64,000 nucleotides of DNA from Aliishimia sp963922415 (GCA_963922415.1 CAWUIP010000004.1:1-64000), one strand, 5' to 3'. Shown: positions 17,816-27,445, counted from the stretch's first letter. Notes: generated by a model not told the origin, from the letters alone. A program made the numbers and translations.

Positions 17816-20800
17816 ATGACGACACGGTTCTTTTCGGACAAGTCGCGCCCTGTGCATATGGGACAGTACCCTTCAGAGTTGCTGGCAAGACGCACGCAGC
17901 CCGTGGATCTGTCAAATGTACCGACCCATGATCAACTGACGTTTGAAAACACAGCCGACCCATTTTCGATCATCAATGCCATGCGCGAGTATCAGGCGAT
18001 GATGGACACCATTCGGGATGGTCTGGTCAACCGCGTCAAGGCTGGCTGCCCGGATGATCCGGTTGAACGGTCCAAACACCTGAAAGCATTCTCGTATTTC
18101 GCGGACGCAGCTGCGACAGGGGTCTGCGTCCTTCCTGATGAGGCGTTGCTAGAGGCACCGTATCGCAACCTCGATGTCGCCCGGCTGGCCCATGATCTTC
18201 GAACGCGCCAAACCAAAACGCTGGCTGCGGGCATCGATCTGATCATGGCTGATCTGAAAGAGGCGGCAGAGGCGCCACCGTCAGGGATTGAAGGCCATAC
18301 CCATGGAATCGTGTTTCTTTACGAGAACCCACGCGATCCAGAGACAGATGAGGTTGGCGCAGGTTGGATACAGTCTGCCCAGGCCCATCGCGCGGGTCTC
18401 TTGGCCGCTGAAACCGCGATTGTTATTGCCAACTATATCCGGCTGCTTGGATATCCTGCGCGTGGTCATACGGTTTCTAGCAGTGATGTCGATCTTAACA
18501 AACTTGCTGTGGCGTCTGGGCTGGCTACCGTAGAAGATGGCGCGCTCAATCATCCTTACATCGGAACCCGTTTTGGGCTCGCCGCCGTAACAACGAATTT
18601 CGAGATTGCGCCCGATCAGCCGTTGGTGCCGCGCGCCCAACAACCCTCTTCAGCGTTCGGACTGTCGTGGAAACTTGGTAAGGGGTTTGCCAAGAACGCC
18701 ACAAACGCCGTTCCCTATAAGAAAAGGCGGTTTGTTGATGGAGCGCACCCGTTTGAAACGCTCAAGCGCGTCGACAGGCCAACCACGTACATTGATGAGG
18801 CAAATGTACCACGTGTTCCCAAACGGTCTGACATGTTCAGCCGTGCGACGTTCGGTGATATGGGCAAGGCGGTGCAGGATGGCGCGCGCAACGGGCACTA
18901 CGTTCGCAAAGCAGCCCCAGCCATGGCGCAAAGGCGGGCACTTGGGGCCTTCGTTCTGCTGCAAGATGGCGAACCCGCGACAGAGCAGGTCCGGCTATCG
19001 CCTGAGAAGGCAAGTGAGTTGGTCAAAGCGACCTGTTACTTCCTGGGGGCCGACGCTGTTGGCCTCAGCCGGTGCCCAGATTGGGCTTGGTACAGCCACG
19101 ATGCGCGCGGGGACGCTATCGATCCGCCGCATGACAACGCGATCAACCTCATCATCGACCAAGGCTACGAGACGATGGAAGGCTCGTCCGGCGATGATTG
19201 GATTGCCGTCTCGCAGTCGATGCGCGCGTATTTGCGGTTTTCTCTGATCGGAGGTGTGATTGCCAAACAGCTTCGCAACCTCGGGTATGGCGCGAAGGCG
19301 CACACCGTCATGGACGGCGAAGTTCTGCAACCGCCATTGTTGCTGCTGTCCGGCTTGGGCGAGGTTAGCCGCATCGGTGAGGTGATCCTCAACCCATTCC
19401 TCGGCCCACGCCTAAAGTCTGGCGTCGTAACGACCGATCTACCGCTTGCGCACGACAAACCAATTGACTTCGGGCTCCAACGGTTTTGCGAAACCTGCAA
19501 CAAGTGCGCCCGTGAATGCCCGTCTGGCGCCATCACCGCCGGTCCGAAGCTGATGTTTAACGGGTATGAGATCTGGAAGTCCGACAGCCAGAAATGCGCC
19601 AGCTATCGCATCAACACGCCCGGTGGTGCCATGTGCGGTCGATGCATGAAAACCTGTCCCTGGAACCTTGAGGGCATCTTTAAGGAGAAACCGTTTCGCT
19701 GGGCCGCGATGAATATGCCCGCAGCAGCCCCGCTTTTGGCCAAGCTGGATGACTATGTCGAAAACGGGTCTTTGAACCCGGTCAAAAAGTGGTGGTGGGA
19801 TCTCGAATTCAAGGAAGATGGCGGGTACGGGCCGGCGACAAGCGTCAACACGCGGTCGCTTCAAAAAGACCTGGACCTCAAATACGAGGATCAAACGCTT
19901 GCCGTCTATCCTGCACCGCTTGCGCCGCATCCGTATCCCTATCCCTTTCCGATGGACCGAGAGGCCGGGATTGAGGCGTATCAAGCTCTAGTGACAGCTG
20001 AAGAGTACCAAACCCGCGCGGAGAATGGGACATTGGACGCAGTGCTTCACAGGGTCGTCGATGCTGGTGACAGCCCAGTTGTTCCCGTGCTGATTGACCA
20101 GGTTGAACATATGGCAGACGGGGTCACGAAATATGTCTTCCGCTCGACCGATGGAGGTCCTTTGCCGACATGGTCGGCCGGCGCGCATTTGGATGTTGTT
20201 GTCGCACCAGAATACCTGCGGCAGTACTCCATGTGCGGTGATCCTGCGGACCGCGATACTTACCAAATCGGAGTTCTGCGTGAGGATGACGGGCGCGGTG
20301 GCTCAAAGCTATTGCACCGGATATTTTCTCAGGGCCGCCGCATCTTTGTCTCGAAACCCATCAATCATTTCCCGTTGGCGCGCCATGCAACACACTCTGT
20401 GCTGATGGGGGGTGGGATTGGGGTCACACCACTTATCGCCATGGCGCACGAACTGCATGCGCAGGGTAAAAGCTTCCGTCTCCACTATTCGGGAAGAACC
20501 CGAGACACGATGGGTTTTCTCGCAGACCTCACACGCGTCGCATGGGCAGATAAGGTTTTACTGCATATCTCGTCCGAAGGCACACGGGTCGATCTTGCGT
20601 CTGTGATGGCTGGGTACCAGACCGGGTGGCATGTCTATACCTGCGGAAGTGAGCCCTATATGACCGCCGTGATGGACGCTGCGACGGCTGTGGGCGTTCC
20701 GGAAGACGCGCGACATTTGGAGTATTTCTCCGTCCCGGAGCAGCCAGACTACGTCAACGAGCCATTCATGGTCCGGCTCAAAAAATCCGGCACGGAGTTC

Positions 20801-21025
20801 ATTGTCCCAAAGGACAAATCCGCTGCCGACGTCCTGACGGAGAATGGGTACCGTATAGATCTGAAGTGCTCGGACGGCATATGCGGTGTTTGCAAATGCG
20901 GACTGGTTTCTGGCGACGTTGAACACCGGGATTACGTGCTTTCGAAAAAGCAGCGTGAAGGCGCGATCATCTTGTGCCAATCCCGTGCGGCCCAAAAAGA
21001 CGGTGTGATCGAAATTGACCTCTAG
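17816..21025 (+). CDS. rdhA: Catabolic reductive dehalogenase fused to a ferredoxin:NAD(P)H-type reductase
   Basis: ATG 17816 was chosen over 17807 because GGAAGG abuts the latter; the product is 1069 residues. It has no Tat signal, so it is cytoplasmic, unlike respiratory dehalogenases. The N-terminal two thirds carry a cobalamin-dependent RdhA domain with an internal duplication (about residues 160–219 and 438–497). Two [4Fe-4S] motifs follow (CETCNKCARECP at about 558–568, and a CGRCMKTCPW set ending near 615). The C-terminal third is a phthalate-dioxygenase-reductase-like module: flavin RQYS (~801), nucleotide-binding GGGIGVTPL (~865) and a plant-type [2Fe-2S] motif CSDGICGVC (~1019–1027) with the last Cys near 1051. 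This is the BhbA/NpRdhA self-sufficient type, removing aryl halides with NAD(P)H electrons. A halogenated aromatic substrate is likely but unproven. Confidence 0.93.
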   Translation: MTTRFFSDKSRPVHMGQYPSELLARRTQPVDLSNVPTHDQLTFENTADPFSIINAMREYQAMMDTIRDGLVNRVKAGCPDDPVERSKHLKAFSYFADAAATGVCVLPDEALLEAPYRNLDVARLAHDLRTRQTKTLAAGIDLIMADLKEAAEAPPSGIEGHTHGIVFLYENPRDPETDEVGAGWIQSAQAHRAGLLAAETAIVIANYIRLLGYPARGHTVSSSDVDLNKLAVASGLATVEDGALNHPYIGTRFGLAAVTTNFEIAPDQPLVPRAQQPSSAFGLSWKLGKGFAKNATNAVPYKKRRFVDGAHPFETLKRVDRPTTYIDEANVPRVPKRSDMFSRATFGDMGKAVQDGARNGHYVRKAAPAMAQRRALGAFVLLQDGEPATEQVRLSPEKASELVKATCYFLGADAVGLSRCPDWAWYSHDARGDAIDPPHDNAINLIIDQGYETMEGSSGDDWIAVSQSMRAYLRFSLIGGVIAKQLRNLGYGAKAHTVMDGEVLQPPLLLLSGLGEVSRIGEVILNPFLGPRLKSGVVTTDLPLAHDKPIDFGLQRFCETCNKCARECPSGAITAGPKLMFNGYEIWKSDSQKCASYRINTPGGAMCGRCMKTCPWNLEGIFKEKPFRWAAMNMPAAAPLLAKLDDYVENGSLNPVKKWWWDLEFKEDGGYGPATSVNTRSLQKDLDLKYEDQTLAVYPAPLAPHPYPYPFPMDREAGIEAYQALVTAEEYQTRAENGTLDAVLHRVVDAGDSPVVPVLIDQVEHMADGVTKYVFRSTDGGPLPTWSAGAHLDVVVAPEYLRQYSMCGDPADRDTYQIGVLREDDGRGGSKLLHRIFSQGRRIFVSKPINHFPLARHATHSVLMGGGIGVTPLIAMAHELHAQGKSFRLHYSGRTRDTMGFLADLTRVAWADKVLLHISSEGTRVDLASVMAGYQTGWHVYTCGSEPYMTAVMDAATAVGVPEDARHLEYFSVPEQPDYVNEPFMVRLKKSGTEFIVPKDKSAADVLTENGYRIDLKCSDGICGVCKCGLVSGDVEHRDYVLSKKQREGAIILCQSRAAQKDGVIEIDL

Positions 21026-21295
21026 CGGCTTTGAATATTAAGCCGTGGAATGCAAAGTCGTGGCGAAAGGCAGTGGCCACGAGGCCCCTAGACCCAGGTC
21101 AACTTGCCCAGTCTGGCGACTGCTCCGAAACTTCATCATGAGCTTCTGTGACACTTCGAGCAGGCGCCAAACACACAAAATAACCAACGCCTACAGTGCC
21201 AATGCTTTGGCGTGCGAACGTTCCGTTCAGATTTGCATGGGGGCGCATAACCACGCGCCGTTTCAAGACAATATTCTTTGCTGAGGGGGCGTGAA

Positions 21296-21370
<75 letters not shown>

Positions 21371-21469
21371 AAGTGTTGCATGCGCCGTGCCGCGGGTGAT
21401 TAGACGGAATGGTGCAATCAGGCAAGGCCTATCTGGACGGTTTTTAAGCTGTGCTGTAACACATCGCTC

Positions 21470-21649
21470 ATGGCCCGTCGCACCAAACCCGCTGCAAATT
21501 TGACTCGCGAAGACCGACTGAAATCGGCATTGAAGGCAAACATGGCGCGGCGCAAAGCACAGGCAAAGGCGAGATCCGCGCAAGACCGGTCCGAAGAGGC
21601 CGGAATAGACATGACAATCGAGGCAGGTAAGGAGCAGGACAATGGATAG
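21470..21649 (+). CDS. Small basic protein overlapping murA
   Basis: An ATG at 21470 opens a 59-residue frame ending at 21649, overlapping the murA start by 8 bp. The product is strongly basic and helical (MARRTKPAAN..., then KARSAQDRSEE). I do not recognise a named family. Translation coupling to murA and normal codon use support a real gene, but a chance frame is possible. The start lacks a strong ribosome site. Confidence 0.5.
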   Translation: MARRTKPAANLTREDRLKSALKANMARRKAQAKARSAQDRSEEAGIDMTIEAGKEQDNG

Positions 21650-22910
21650 TATTCTCGTCAAAGGAAATGGCGCGCTCAACGGCCAAATTCCGATCGCTGG
21701 TGCTAAGAATGCCTGTCTCACATTGATGCCGGCAACTCTTTTGAGCGATGAACCGCTGACATTGACGAATGCACCGCGCCTGAGCGACATCAAAACCCTT
21801 ACTCTGCTGCTTCAGTCCCTGGGTGCAGAGGTAAGTTCGCTGGCGGATGGCAAAGTCATCGCGTTGTCTTCGCACAATCTGACCAGTCATCTCGCGCATT
21901 ATGACATTGTGCGCAAAATGCGTGCCTCGATTTTGGTTTTGGGACCACTTCTGGCGCGGTTGGGCCAGGCCGTTGTGTCTTTGCCTGGCGGGTGCGCGAT
22001 TGGCGCGCGTCCTGTTGATTTGCATCTAAAAGCGCTCGAGGCGATGGGCGCAGAGCTGGATCTGCGTGATGGCTACGTGCATGCTAAGGCACCAGGTGGG
22101 CTCAAAGGCGGGCGGGTCGATTTCGCTTTTGCCAGTGTGGGTGCCACTGAGAACGCGCTGATGGCGGCGACCTTGGCCAAGGGCACAACGGTTTTGAACA
22201 ATGCCGCGCGCGAGCCGGAGATCGTCGATCTCGCGCAATGCTTGCGCAAAATGGGCGCACAGATTGATGGAGCAGGCACATCGATCATCACGATTGATGG
22301 GGTGGACCGCTTGGGTGGTGCGACGCATCAAGTTGTGACAGACCGCATTGAACTGGGCACTTACATGCTGGCGCCGGCCATTTGCGGCGGCGAGGTGGAG
22401 CTTTTGGGCGGTCGAATCGATCTTGTCGGTGCATTCTGCGAGAAGTTGGACGCTGCCGGTGTGTCGATTGAAGAGACGAAGTCGGGCCTTAAGGTGCGCC
22501 GCAAGGACACGAGCATCCGGGCTGTAGACGTCACCACGGAGCCTTTCCCAGGGTTCCCAACAGACTTGCAAGCGCAAATGATGGCACTGCTTTGTACGGC
22601 GAACGGCACATCGGTTCTTGAAGAGAAAATCTTTGAAAACCGTTTCATGCACGCGCCGGAATTGACGCGGATGGGGGCGCAGATCGAAGTTTCCGGCGGG
22701 ACGGCGAAGGTCACAGGCGTTGACAAGTTGCGTGGCGCGCCGGTGATGGCGACGGATTTGCGCGCGAGCGTCAGTTTGATATTGGCCGGGCTTGCGGCGG
22801 AGGGAGAGACCCGCGTCGCGCGCGTCTATCACTTGGACCGTGGATATGAACAGGTCGTGCGCAAACTGTCGGGCGTTGGCGCGCAAATTGAACGGGTGTC
22901 TGGCGAATGA
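21642..22910 (+). CDS. murA: UDP-N-acetylglucosamine 1-carboxyvinyltransferase
   Basis: The 422-residue length is exactly typical of MurA, the cytoplasmic enzyme that transfers enolpyruvate from PEP to UDP-GlcNAc in the first committed step of peptidoglycan synthesis. The N-terminal substrate-binding GAKNACL and the catalytic-cysteine loop LPGGCAIGARPVD (Cys near 119, the fosfomycin target) are intact. The PTDLQAQMMALL segment is also characteristic. An AAGGAG ribosome site precedes the ATG. The stop overlaps the DUF2948 gene by ATGA. Confidence 0.98.
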   Translation: MDSILVKGNGALNGQIPIAGAKNACLTLMPATLLSDEPLTLTNAPRLSDIKTLTLLLQSLGAEVSSLADGKVIALSSHNLTSHLAHYDIVRKMRASILVLGPLLARLGQAVVSLPGGCAIGARPVDLHLKALEAMGAELDLRDGYVHAKAPGGLKGGRVDFAFASVGATENALMAATLAKGTTVLNNAAREPEIVDLAQCLRKMGAQIDGAGTSIITIDGVDRLGGATHQVVTDRIELGTYMLAPAICGGEVELLGGRIDLVGAFCEKLDAAGVSIEETKSGLKVRRKDTSIRAVDVTTEPFPGFPTDLQAQMMALLCTANGTSVLEEKIFENRFMHAPELTRMGAQIEVSGGTAKVTGVDKLRGAPVMATDLRASVSLILAGLAAEGETRVARVYHLDRGYEQVVRKLSGVGAQIERVSGE

Positions 22911-23377
22911 CCGAAGACGCGCGGTTTGAAGATGCGCGCGAAGCGCCGATCAATATCGGCGCGTTCGATGCCGACGAGCTGCAAATCCTGTCAGCGTTGG
23001 TTCAAGATGCCGTTTTTCCTGTTACAGAAATGAGCTGGGGCAAGGTCAAACGCCGCTTTGCGATATTGATCAATCGATTTCGCTGGGAAGATGGCCTGCG
23101 GGCAAAAGCGGCACCCGAGCGTGTGCAGGCTATTCTGATCATCGACCACGTGACAGGTGTGTCTAGCCAAGGCTTTGACAGAAAAGACAAAGATCTGATC
23201 TTGTCATTGATGTCGATTGCATTTGACCCAGGCGAGGATGGCACGGGGCAGCTTACACTGACTTTCGCCGGTGATGGGGCCCTGCGCCTGTCAGTCGAGG
23301 CGCTGGAAGTGGGCTTGCGCGATGTCACGCGTCCCTACGCAGCCGTCAGTGGCTTGGCCCCCGACCACGGCGATTAG
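22907..23377 (+). CDS. DUF2948 family protein
   Basis: The protein has 156 residues. The FDADELQILSALVQDAV and RRFAILINRFRWE segments match the alphaproteobacterial DUF2948 family, which commonly sits directly after murA. Its function is not known to me. It has no signal peptide or membrane segment, and it starts inside the murA stop (ATGA), so it is translationally coupled. Confidence 0.85.
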   Translation: MTEDARFEDAREAPINIGAFDADELQILSALVQDAVFPVTEMSWGKVKRRFAILINRFRWEDGLRAKAAPERVQAILIIDHVTGVSSQGFDRKDKDLILSLMSIAFDPGEDGTGQLTLTFAGDGALRLSVEALEVGLRDVTRPYAAVSGLAPDHGD

Positions 23378-23405
23378 ACCTGTTCGGCCTTTATGCCGCG
23401 CGTGT

Positions 23406-24401
23406 TCATCGCTTTATCAACCACACCATTGCAGTCTTGTAACCCTCTTGACGGAGCAGGGCGGCTTTCGAGCGCCAGCCCTCTGGGCAGACCACGAAAG
23501 CCGCATCTTTGCCGCGTCGGACAAAGGCGGTTTCTGCCGCACGCAAAAGGTCACGTGCTGCAGTTGCGTCGGATGCCATGGACTGAATGTCTTGAAAGCT
23601 CGTATGGTAAAAGTCGTCGAGTACGCCGATGCCCTCGATTTCATGGGCGACTGGAAAGTGCAGGCGAGACCCTGGCTGCGCAATTGCATAGCCTTGGACC
23701 TTACGTGCATCTTCTGAGACGAACATATCGCGGTCGGTCAATGTGAGGCTACGCCGCATCCAAGCATCAAAACGCAGATCCGCCTCTGCGTGGGCGTCCC
23801 AGAATCGGTCGATCGCCGACAGCCGGTCACGGTGCTCCGCGCTTCGGGCGACGATGCCGGGCACATCAGCTTCAATCGCCGGGCGTGCGTGTTTTGGGGC
23901 AGAGTGCGCTTCCAGACCGGTCCGCGCGAGGTAAAGCGTGAGCGGTTCGTACCCGCGTGCCGCCAAAGCCGCTTTCCAGTCCGCGCCGGTCACGAATGTC
24001 GCGAGTAAGATGCGGGCGCCTGCAGCCCGAAGTGTCGCTTCCGTTTCCGCGAATAAGGCTTCTTTGGTGCCGGGTACGGCATCGGGGCGCGCATAGCAGT
24101 CTGGCAAAAGCAACCCCGGCTCACCATTCAGGCCAGCGTATATCGGAGGCACGGGCAGGAGCATCGAATGCGCAGCGCCGGTCAAGCGGTTCCCTTCGAT
24201 GGACACGTTCCAAAACTCTTGAACGGGCTGCGGTGCCGATCCCAGCGATTTGGCCAAGCTGGTTTCGATGTCCGACCCAGCGTCGGTCGCCGACCGCCAC
24301 AGCTCCGGGTTATGCGCGCAGCGCTCTGCTGCGTCCGACTTTAACAAGTCGATGAGGGCAGGAATATCATTCGGTTGAGCGGGACGAATAGTCGGCGGCA
24401 T
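23406..24401 (-). CDS. GNAT-family N-acetyltransferase-like protein
   Basis: This 331-residue protein opens with a GNAT-type start (PTIRPAQPNDIPALIDLL) and ends with CPEGWRSKAALLRQEGYKTAMVWLIKR, a typical C-terminal GNAT strand-helix. The length suggests two GNAT-like halves, of which the N-terminal one may have lost the acetyl-CoA loop. The acyl acceptor is unknown. It is convergent with DUF2948 and stands alone between the conserved murA–DUF2948 and hisD blocks. Confidence 0.65.
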   Translation of the reverse strand: MPPTIRPAQPNDIPALIDLLKSDAAERCAHNPELWRSATDAGSDIETSLAKSLGSAPQPVQEFWNVSIEGNRLTGAAHSMLLPVPPIYAGLNGEPGLLLPDCYARPDAVPGTKEALFAETEATLRAAGARILLATFVTGADWKAALAARGYEPLTLYLARTGLEAHSAPKHARPAIEADVPGIVARSAEHRDRLSAIDRFWDAHAEADLRFDAWMRRSLTLTDRDMFVSEDARKVQGYAIAQPGSRLHFPVAHEIEGIGVLDDFYHTSFQDIQSMASDATAARDLLRAAETAFVRRGKDAAFVVCPEGWRSKAALLRQEGYKTAMVWLIKR

Positions 24402-24620
24402 GACACCTCCAGTCTGTTCGGTGCGAGCCGGGTATCATAGACAAAACACAAAAACTGCGCGATCCGCCAGAACTAATCACAGTTTTGAGGCTCTACAGTC
24501 GCGCGAGACCTTAATGCGAAGAACACTGTCGACGCCGTTCTATACATCGACATCTTCCACGGTCGGGCTGACTTCAGTACCCATGGGGTGTATTGTGCGC
24601 TCAGCCAAGGGAGACGGTAC

Positions 24621-25505
24621 ATGGTGACCGCGACACGCGCGCGCGATTACACGGGCATGATCACAAACACGGCCTACTGGGATCGCCTGGAGCTTCGTCC
24701 AGACGACATCATAGTATCCACACCGCCGAAGTCTGGAACGACTTGGACACTGTCCATCATCAATATGCTCCTGGCTCGGGAGGTTACCACCGACGCAGGC
24801 AGCGCCTCGGCGTCGCCCTGGATGGACTGCGGGCTGCGTGACTGCGATGCGTTGATTGAAAAGGCATCATCGATCCAGCGGCGCCGGGCCATCAAGTCGC
24901 ATACGCCCCTTGATGGCGTCCCCTTTTCCAACGAATTGACGTATATCGTTGTTTATCGGCATCCGATTGACGTGCATTTCTCGATGCGCAGCCACGCCGA
25001 AAACATGCGCCGTGACACGCTCGATTTTATGTTTCCCGCTGACGAGCGCGCAGGGTTTCAGCGGTTCATCAACAATCCGCTGACGGACACGGGCACAGAT
25101 GACCTGACCTTGGCGTCCCTTGTTCATCACTACAATATGTCTAAGGCTTATGCGGGGACGGGCAATGTCCACTTTATTCACTATGCGGATTTGAGCCGCG
25201 ATCTGCCCGCCACAATTGCGCGCCTCGCAAAGCTGTTCCAAGTTGATCTAGGCACAGAGGTGTTCGCAGCGATTGCGCAGGCCAACACTTTTGCAGCCAT
25301 GCGCCGCCAAGCTGAAGAGAGTGCAGATCGCTTCGACGAAAACTCCGGCTTTCTGGATAACGCGAAGTTTTTCGCGTCGGGTACGTCAAACAAGTGGGAA
25401 GGTCGGCTGTGCGACGAAGACCTTGAAGCGTATCGCGCGCGGATTGCGGACCTTTTGCCGGCAGACGATATAGCCTGGCTTCATTGGGGCGCGCGGCGGG
25501 CTTGA
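24621..25505 (+). CDS. PAPS-dependent sulfotransferase
   Basis: ATG 24621 after GGGAGA gives 294 residues. The 5'-phosphosulfate loop STPPKSGTTW (about residues 33–42) is intact, as is the 3'-phosphate-binding VYRHPIDVHFS motif (about 108–120, with the conserved Arg and Ser). The C-terminal KWEGRL region stands where cytosolic sulfotransferases have the RKG loop. It transfers sulfate from PAPS to a hydroxyl or amine of a small molecule. No lipid or glycan pathway genes are adjacent, so the acceptor is unknown. Confidence 0.88.
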   Translation: MVTATRARDYTGMITNTAYWDRLELRPDDIIVSTPPKSGTTWTLSIINMLLAREVTTDAGSASASPWMDCGLRDCDALIEKASSIQRRRAIKSHTPLDGVPFSNELTYIVVYRHPIDVHFSMRSHAENMRRDTLDFMFPADERAGFQRFINNPLTDTGTDDLTLASLVHHYNMSKAYAGTGNVHFIHYADLSRDLPATIARLAKLFQVDLGTEVFAAIAQANTFAAMRRQAEESADRFDENSGFLDNAKFFASGTSNKWEGRLCDEDLEAYRARIADLLPADDIAWLHWGARRA

Positions 25506-25556
25506 GCTTGCCCTGATCGCGGTCTATCTGACCGGCCTGACACCAAGAGGGCGGAT

Positions 25557-26858
25557 ATGCCGGTATTTCTCGACACCACAGACCCGGGCTTTGAGGCGCA
25601 GTTTCAAGCGCTTCTGACGGCCAAGCGCGAAGACAGCCCTGAAGTCGATGATGTAGTCGCGGACATTATCGCAGATGTGCGTGCACGCGGTGATGCGGCT
25701 GTTCTTGAGTTGACCGAGAAGTTTGACCGCGTTGCGTTGACGGCCCAGACCATGCGGATGTCGCCTACAGACGTGGTTCAAGAAGCGGCGAAGGTCGACC
25801 TGGATGTGCGCAACGCACTTCAAGTCGCCGCCGACCGGATCGCTGCCTATCACGAACGCCAGATGCCCCAGGACGAACTATGGGAAGACGCCACAGGCGC
25901 ACGACTTGGATGGCGGTGGACACCGGTTTCCGCAGCCGGGCTCTATGTGCCCGGTGGGCTTGCGAGTTATCCGTCATCGCTCCTGATGAATGCAATCCCT
26001 GCCAAGGTTGCCGGAGTGGGGCGTTTGGCGATGGTGGTACCGACGCCGGATGGCGTGATCAACCCGGCAGTCATGGCCGCAGCTCAGATTGCAGGCGTGG
26101 ATGAAATCTATCGGATCGGTGGGGCACAAGCCGTTGCGGCGCTGGCCTATGGGACTGAGACGGTACCGCCGGTCGACAAGATCACTGGGCCAGGCAACGC
26201 CTTTGTGGCCGCTGCCAAACGACGCGTGTTTGGGCGTGTCGGCATCGACATGATTGCTGGTCCATCAGAGATTCTGGTGATTGCAGATAAGGACAATAAT
26301 GCCGATTGGATCGCGCTCGATTTGCTCAGTCAGGCGGAGCATGATGAGAGCGCTCAGTCCATCTTGATCACAGATGATGCAGCCTTCGCGAAGGCGGTGG
26401 AACAGGCCGTCACAGTCCGGCTTCAAAGCCTAGCACGCGAGGATATCGCGGGCGCATCATGGCGCGATTTTGGCGCTGTCATTGTTGTTCGGTCGATGGA
26501 CGAGGCGGCTTTGTTGACCGATCGGATCGCACCGGAGCACTTAGAGATTTGCGTTGCGGACCCGCATGCGCTGTCGAATAAAATTACCCATGCTGGCGCG
26601 ATCTTTCTAGGCCCTTGGACGCCGGAAGCGATCGGCGACTATGTGGGCGGTCCGAACCACGTGTTACCAACGGCGCGATCGGCGCGGTTCTCGTCTGGTT
26701 TGGGTGTGCTCGACTTTCTCAAGCGCACCACGCTGGCCGAAATGACGCCAGACAGCTTGCGCGCAATAGGGCCTGCCGCTGTCACACTGGCCGACGCGGA
26801 AAGTCTCGAGGCGCATGGTCTCTCAGTCGCGGCACGCCTAGAGGCGCTGAACCGATAA
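25557..26858 (+). CDS. hisD: Histidinol dehydrogenase
   Basis: At 433 residues it has the usual length of HisD, the zinc enzyme that oxidises L-histidinol to histidine with two NAD+. The YVPGGLASYPSSLLMNA segment, the IGGAQAVAALAYGT motif, the GPGNAFVAAAKR loop and the AGPSEILV signature are present, and the QAEHDESAQ segment carries the zinc and catalytic residues. A hairpin containing TGGCGCGCCA follows the stop and may terminate transcription before the UPF0262 gene. Confidence 0.97.
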   Translation: MPVFLDTTDPGFEAQFQALLTAKREDSPEVDDVVADIIADVRARGDAAVLELTEKFDRVALTAQTMRMSPTDVVQEAAKVDLDVRNALQVAADRIAAYHERQMPQDELWEDATGARLGWRWTPVSAAGLYVPGGLASYPSSLLMNAIPAKVAGVGRLAMVVPTPDGVINPAVMAAAQIAGVDEIYRIGGAQAVAALAYGTETVPPVDKITGPGNAFVAAAKRRVFGRVGIDMIAGPSEILVIADKDNNADWIALDLLSQAEHDESAQSILITDDAAFAKAVEQAVTVRLQSLAREDIAGASWRDFGAVIVVRSMDEAALLTDRIAPEHLEICVADPHALSNKITHAGAIFLGPWTPEAIGDYVGGPNHVLPTARSARFSSGLGVLDFLKRTTLAEMTPDSLRAIGPAAVTLADAESLEAHGLSVAARLEALNR

Positions 26859-26882
26859 GCCGGTGGCGCGCCACGGGCTTGG
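26857..26882 (+). terminator. Possible terminator after hisD
   Basis: AGCC-gg-TGGCGCGCCA-cg-GGCT forms a hairpin right at the hisD stop, followed by TTGGTTCT. The T-tract is poor, so termination may be weak. Confidence 0.4.
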
Positions 26883-26965
26883 TTCTCTAGGTTTTCGCTT
26901 GACACTTCTTGTTGCACAGAGTTGCTGCACCCAGATGATGTCCTAACCTGAGGATGCGCTCGACG

Positions 26966-27445
26966 ATGACACGCATCAGCCATATTGATTTAGACGACGC
27001 GAACCTGCCACCGCCCACGCCGGAAATCGCGCAAGAGCGTAAGGTGGCGATCTTTGATCTGCTCGAAGATAACACCTTTGTGCTGCCAATGCGGGAAGAG
27101 CGACCTGTGCCTGCCGGACCCTATCACTTGGGACTGTCGATCCGCGACAAACGGTTGGTCTTTGACGTGAACACCGAAGATGCCGAGAAAGCGGCGGAGT
27201 TTCACCTCAGCCTTGGCCCCTTTCGGCAGGTCGTCAAAGACTACTTCCAGATCTGCGAAAGCTATTTTGACGCGGTCAAGACAGCAGCCCCGAGCCAGAT
27301 CGAAACCATTGATATGGCCCGGCGCGGTATCCACAACGAAGGCAGCCGCGTGTTGCAAGAGCGTCTGGATGGCAAGGTTGAGATCGACACCGACACGGCA
27401 CGCCGTCTCTTCACGCTGATCTGCGTGCTGCATTTCGGCGGATAG
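26966..27445 (+). CDS. UPF0262 family protein
   Basis: ATG 26966 gives 159 residues, the usual length of this alphaproteobacterial family. The start HIDLDDANLPPPTPEIAQER and the segment PAGPYHLGLSIRDKRLVFD are characteristic. Its biochemical role is unknown to me. It lies in the conserved order hisD–UPF0262–low-molecular-weight phosphatase, and its stop directly abuts the next start. Confidence 0.9.
   Translation: MTRISHIDLDDANLPPPTPEIAQERKVAIFDLLEDNTFVLPMREERPVPAGPYHLGLSIRDKRLVFDVNTEDAEKAAEFHLSLGPFRQVVKDYFQICESYFDAVKTAAPSQIETIDMARRGIHNEGSRVLQERLDGKVEIDTDTARRLFTLICVLHFGG

Noticed and set aside
22026..22886. A 286-codon minus-strand open frame opposite murA
   Set aside because: It is antisense to an intact essential gene and has shadow-like composition.
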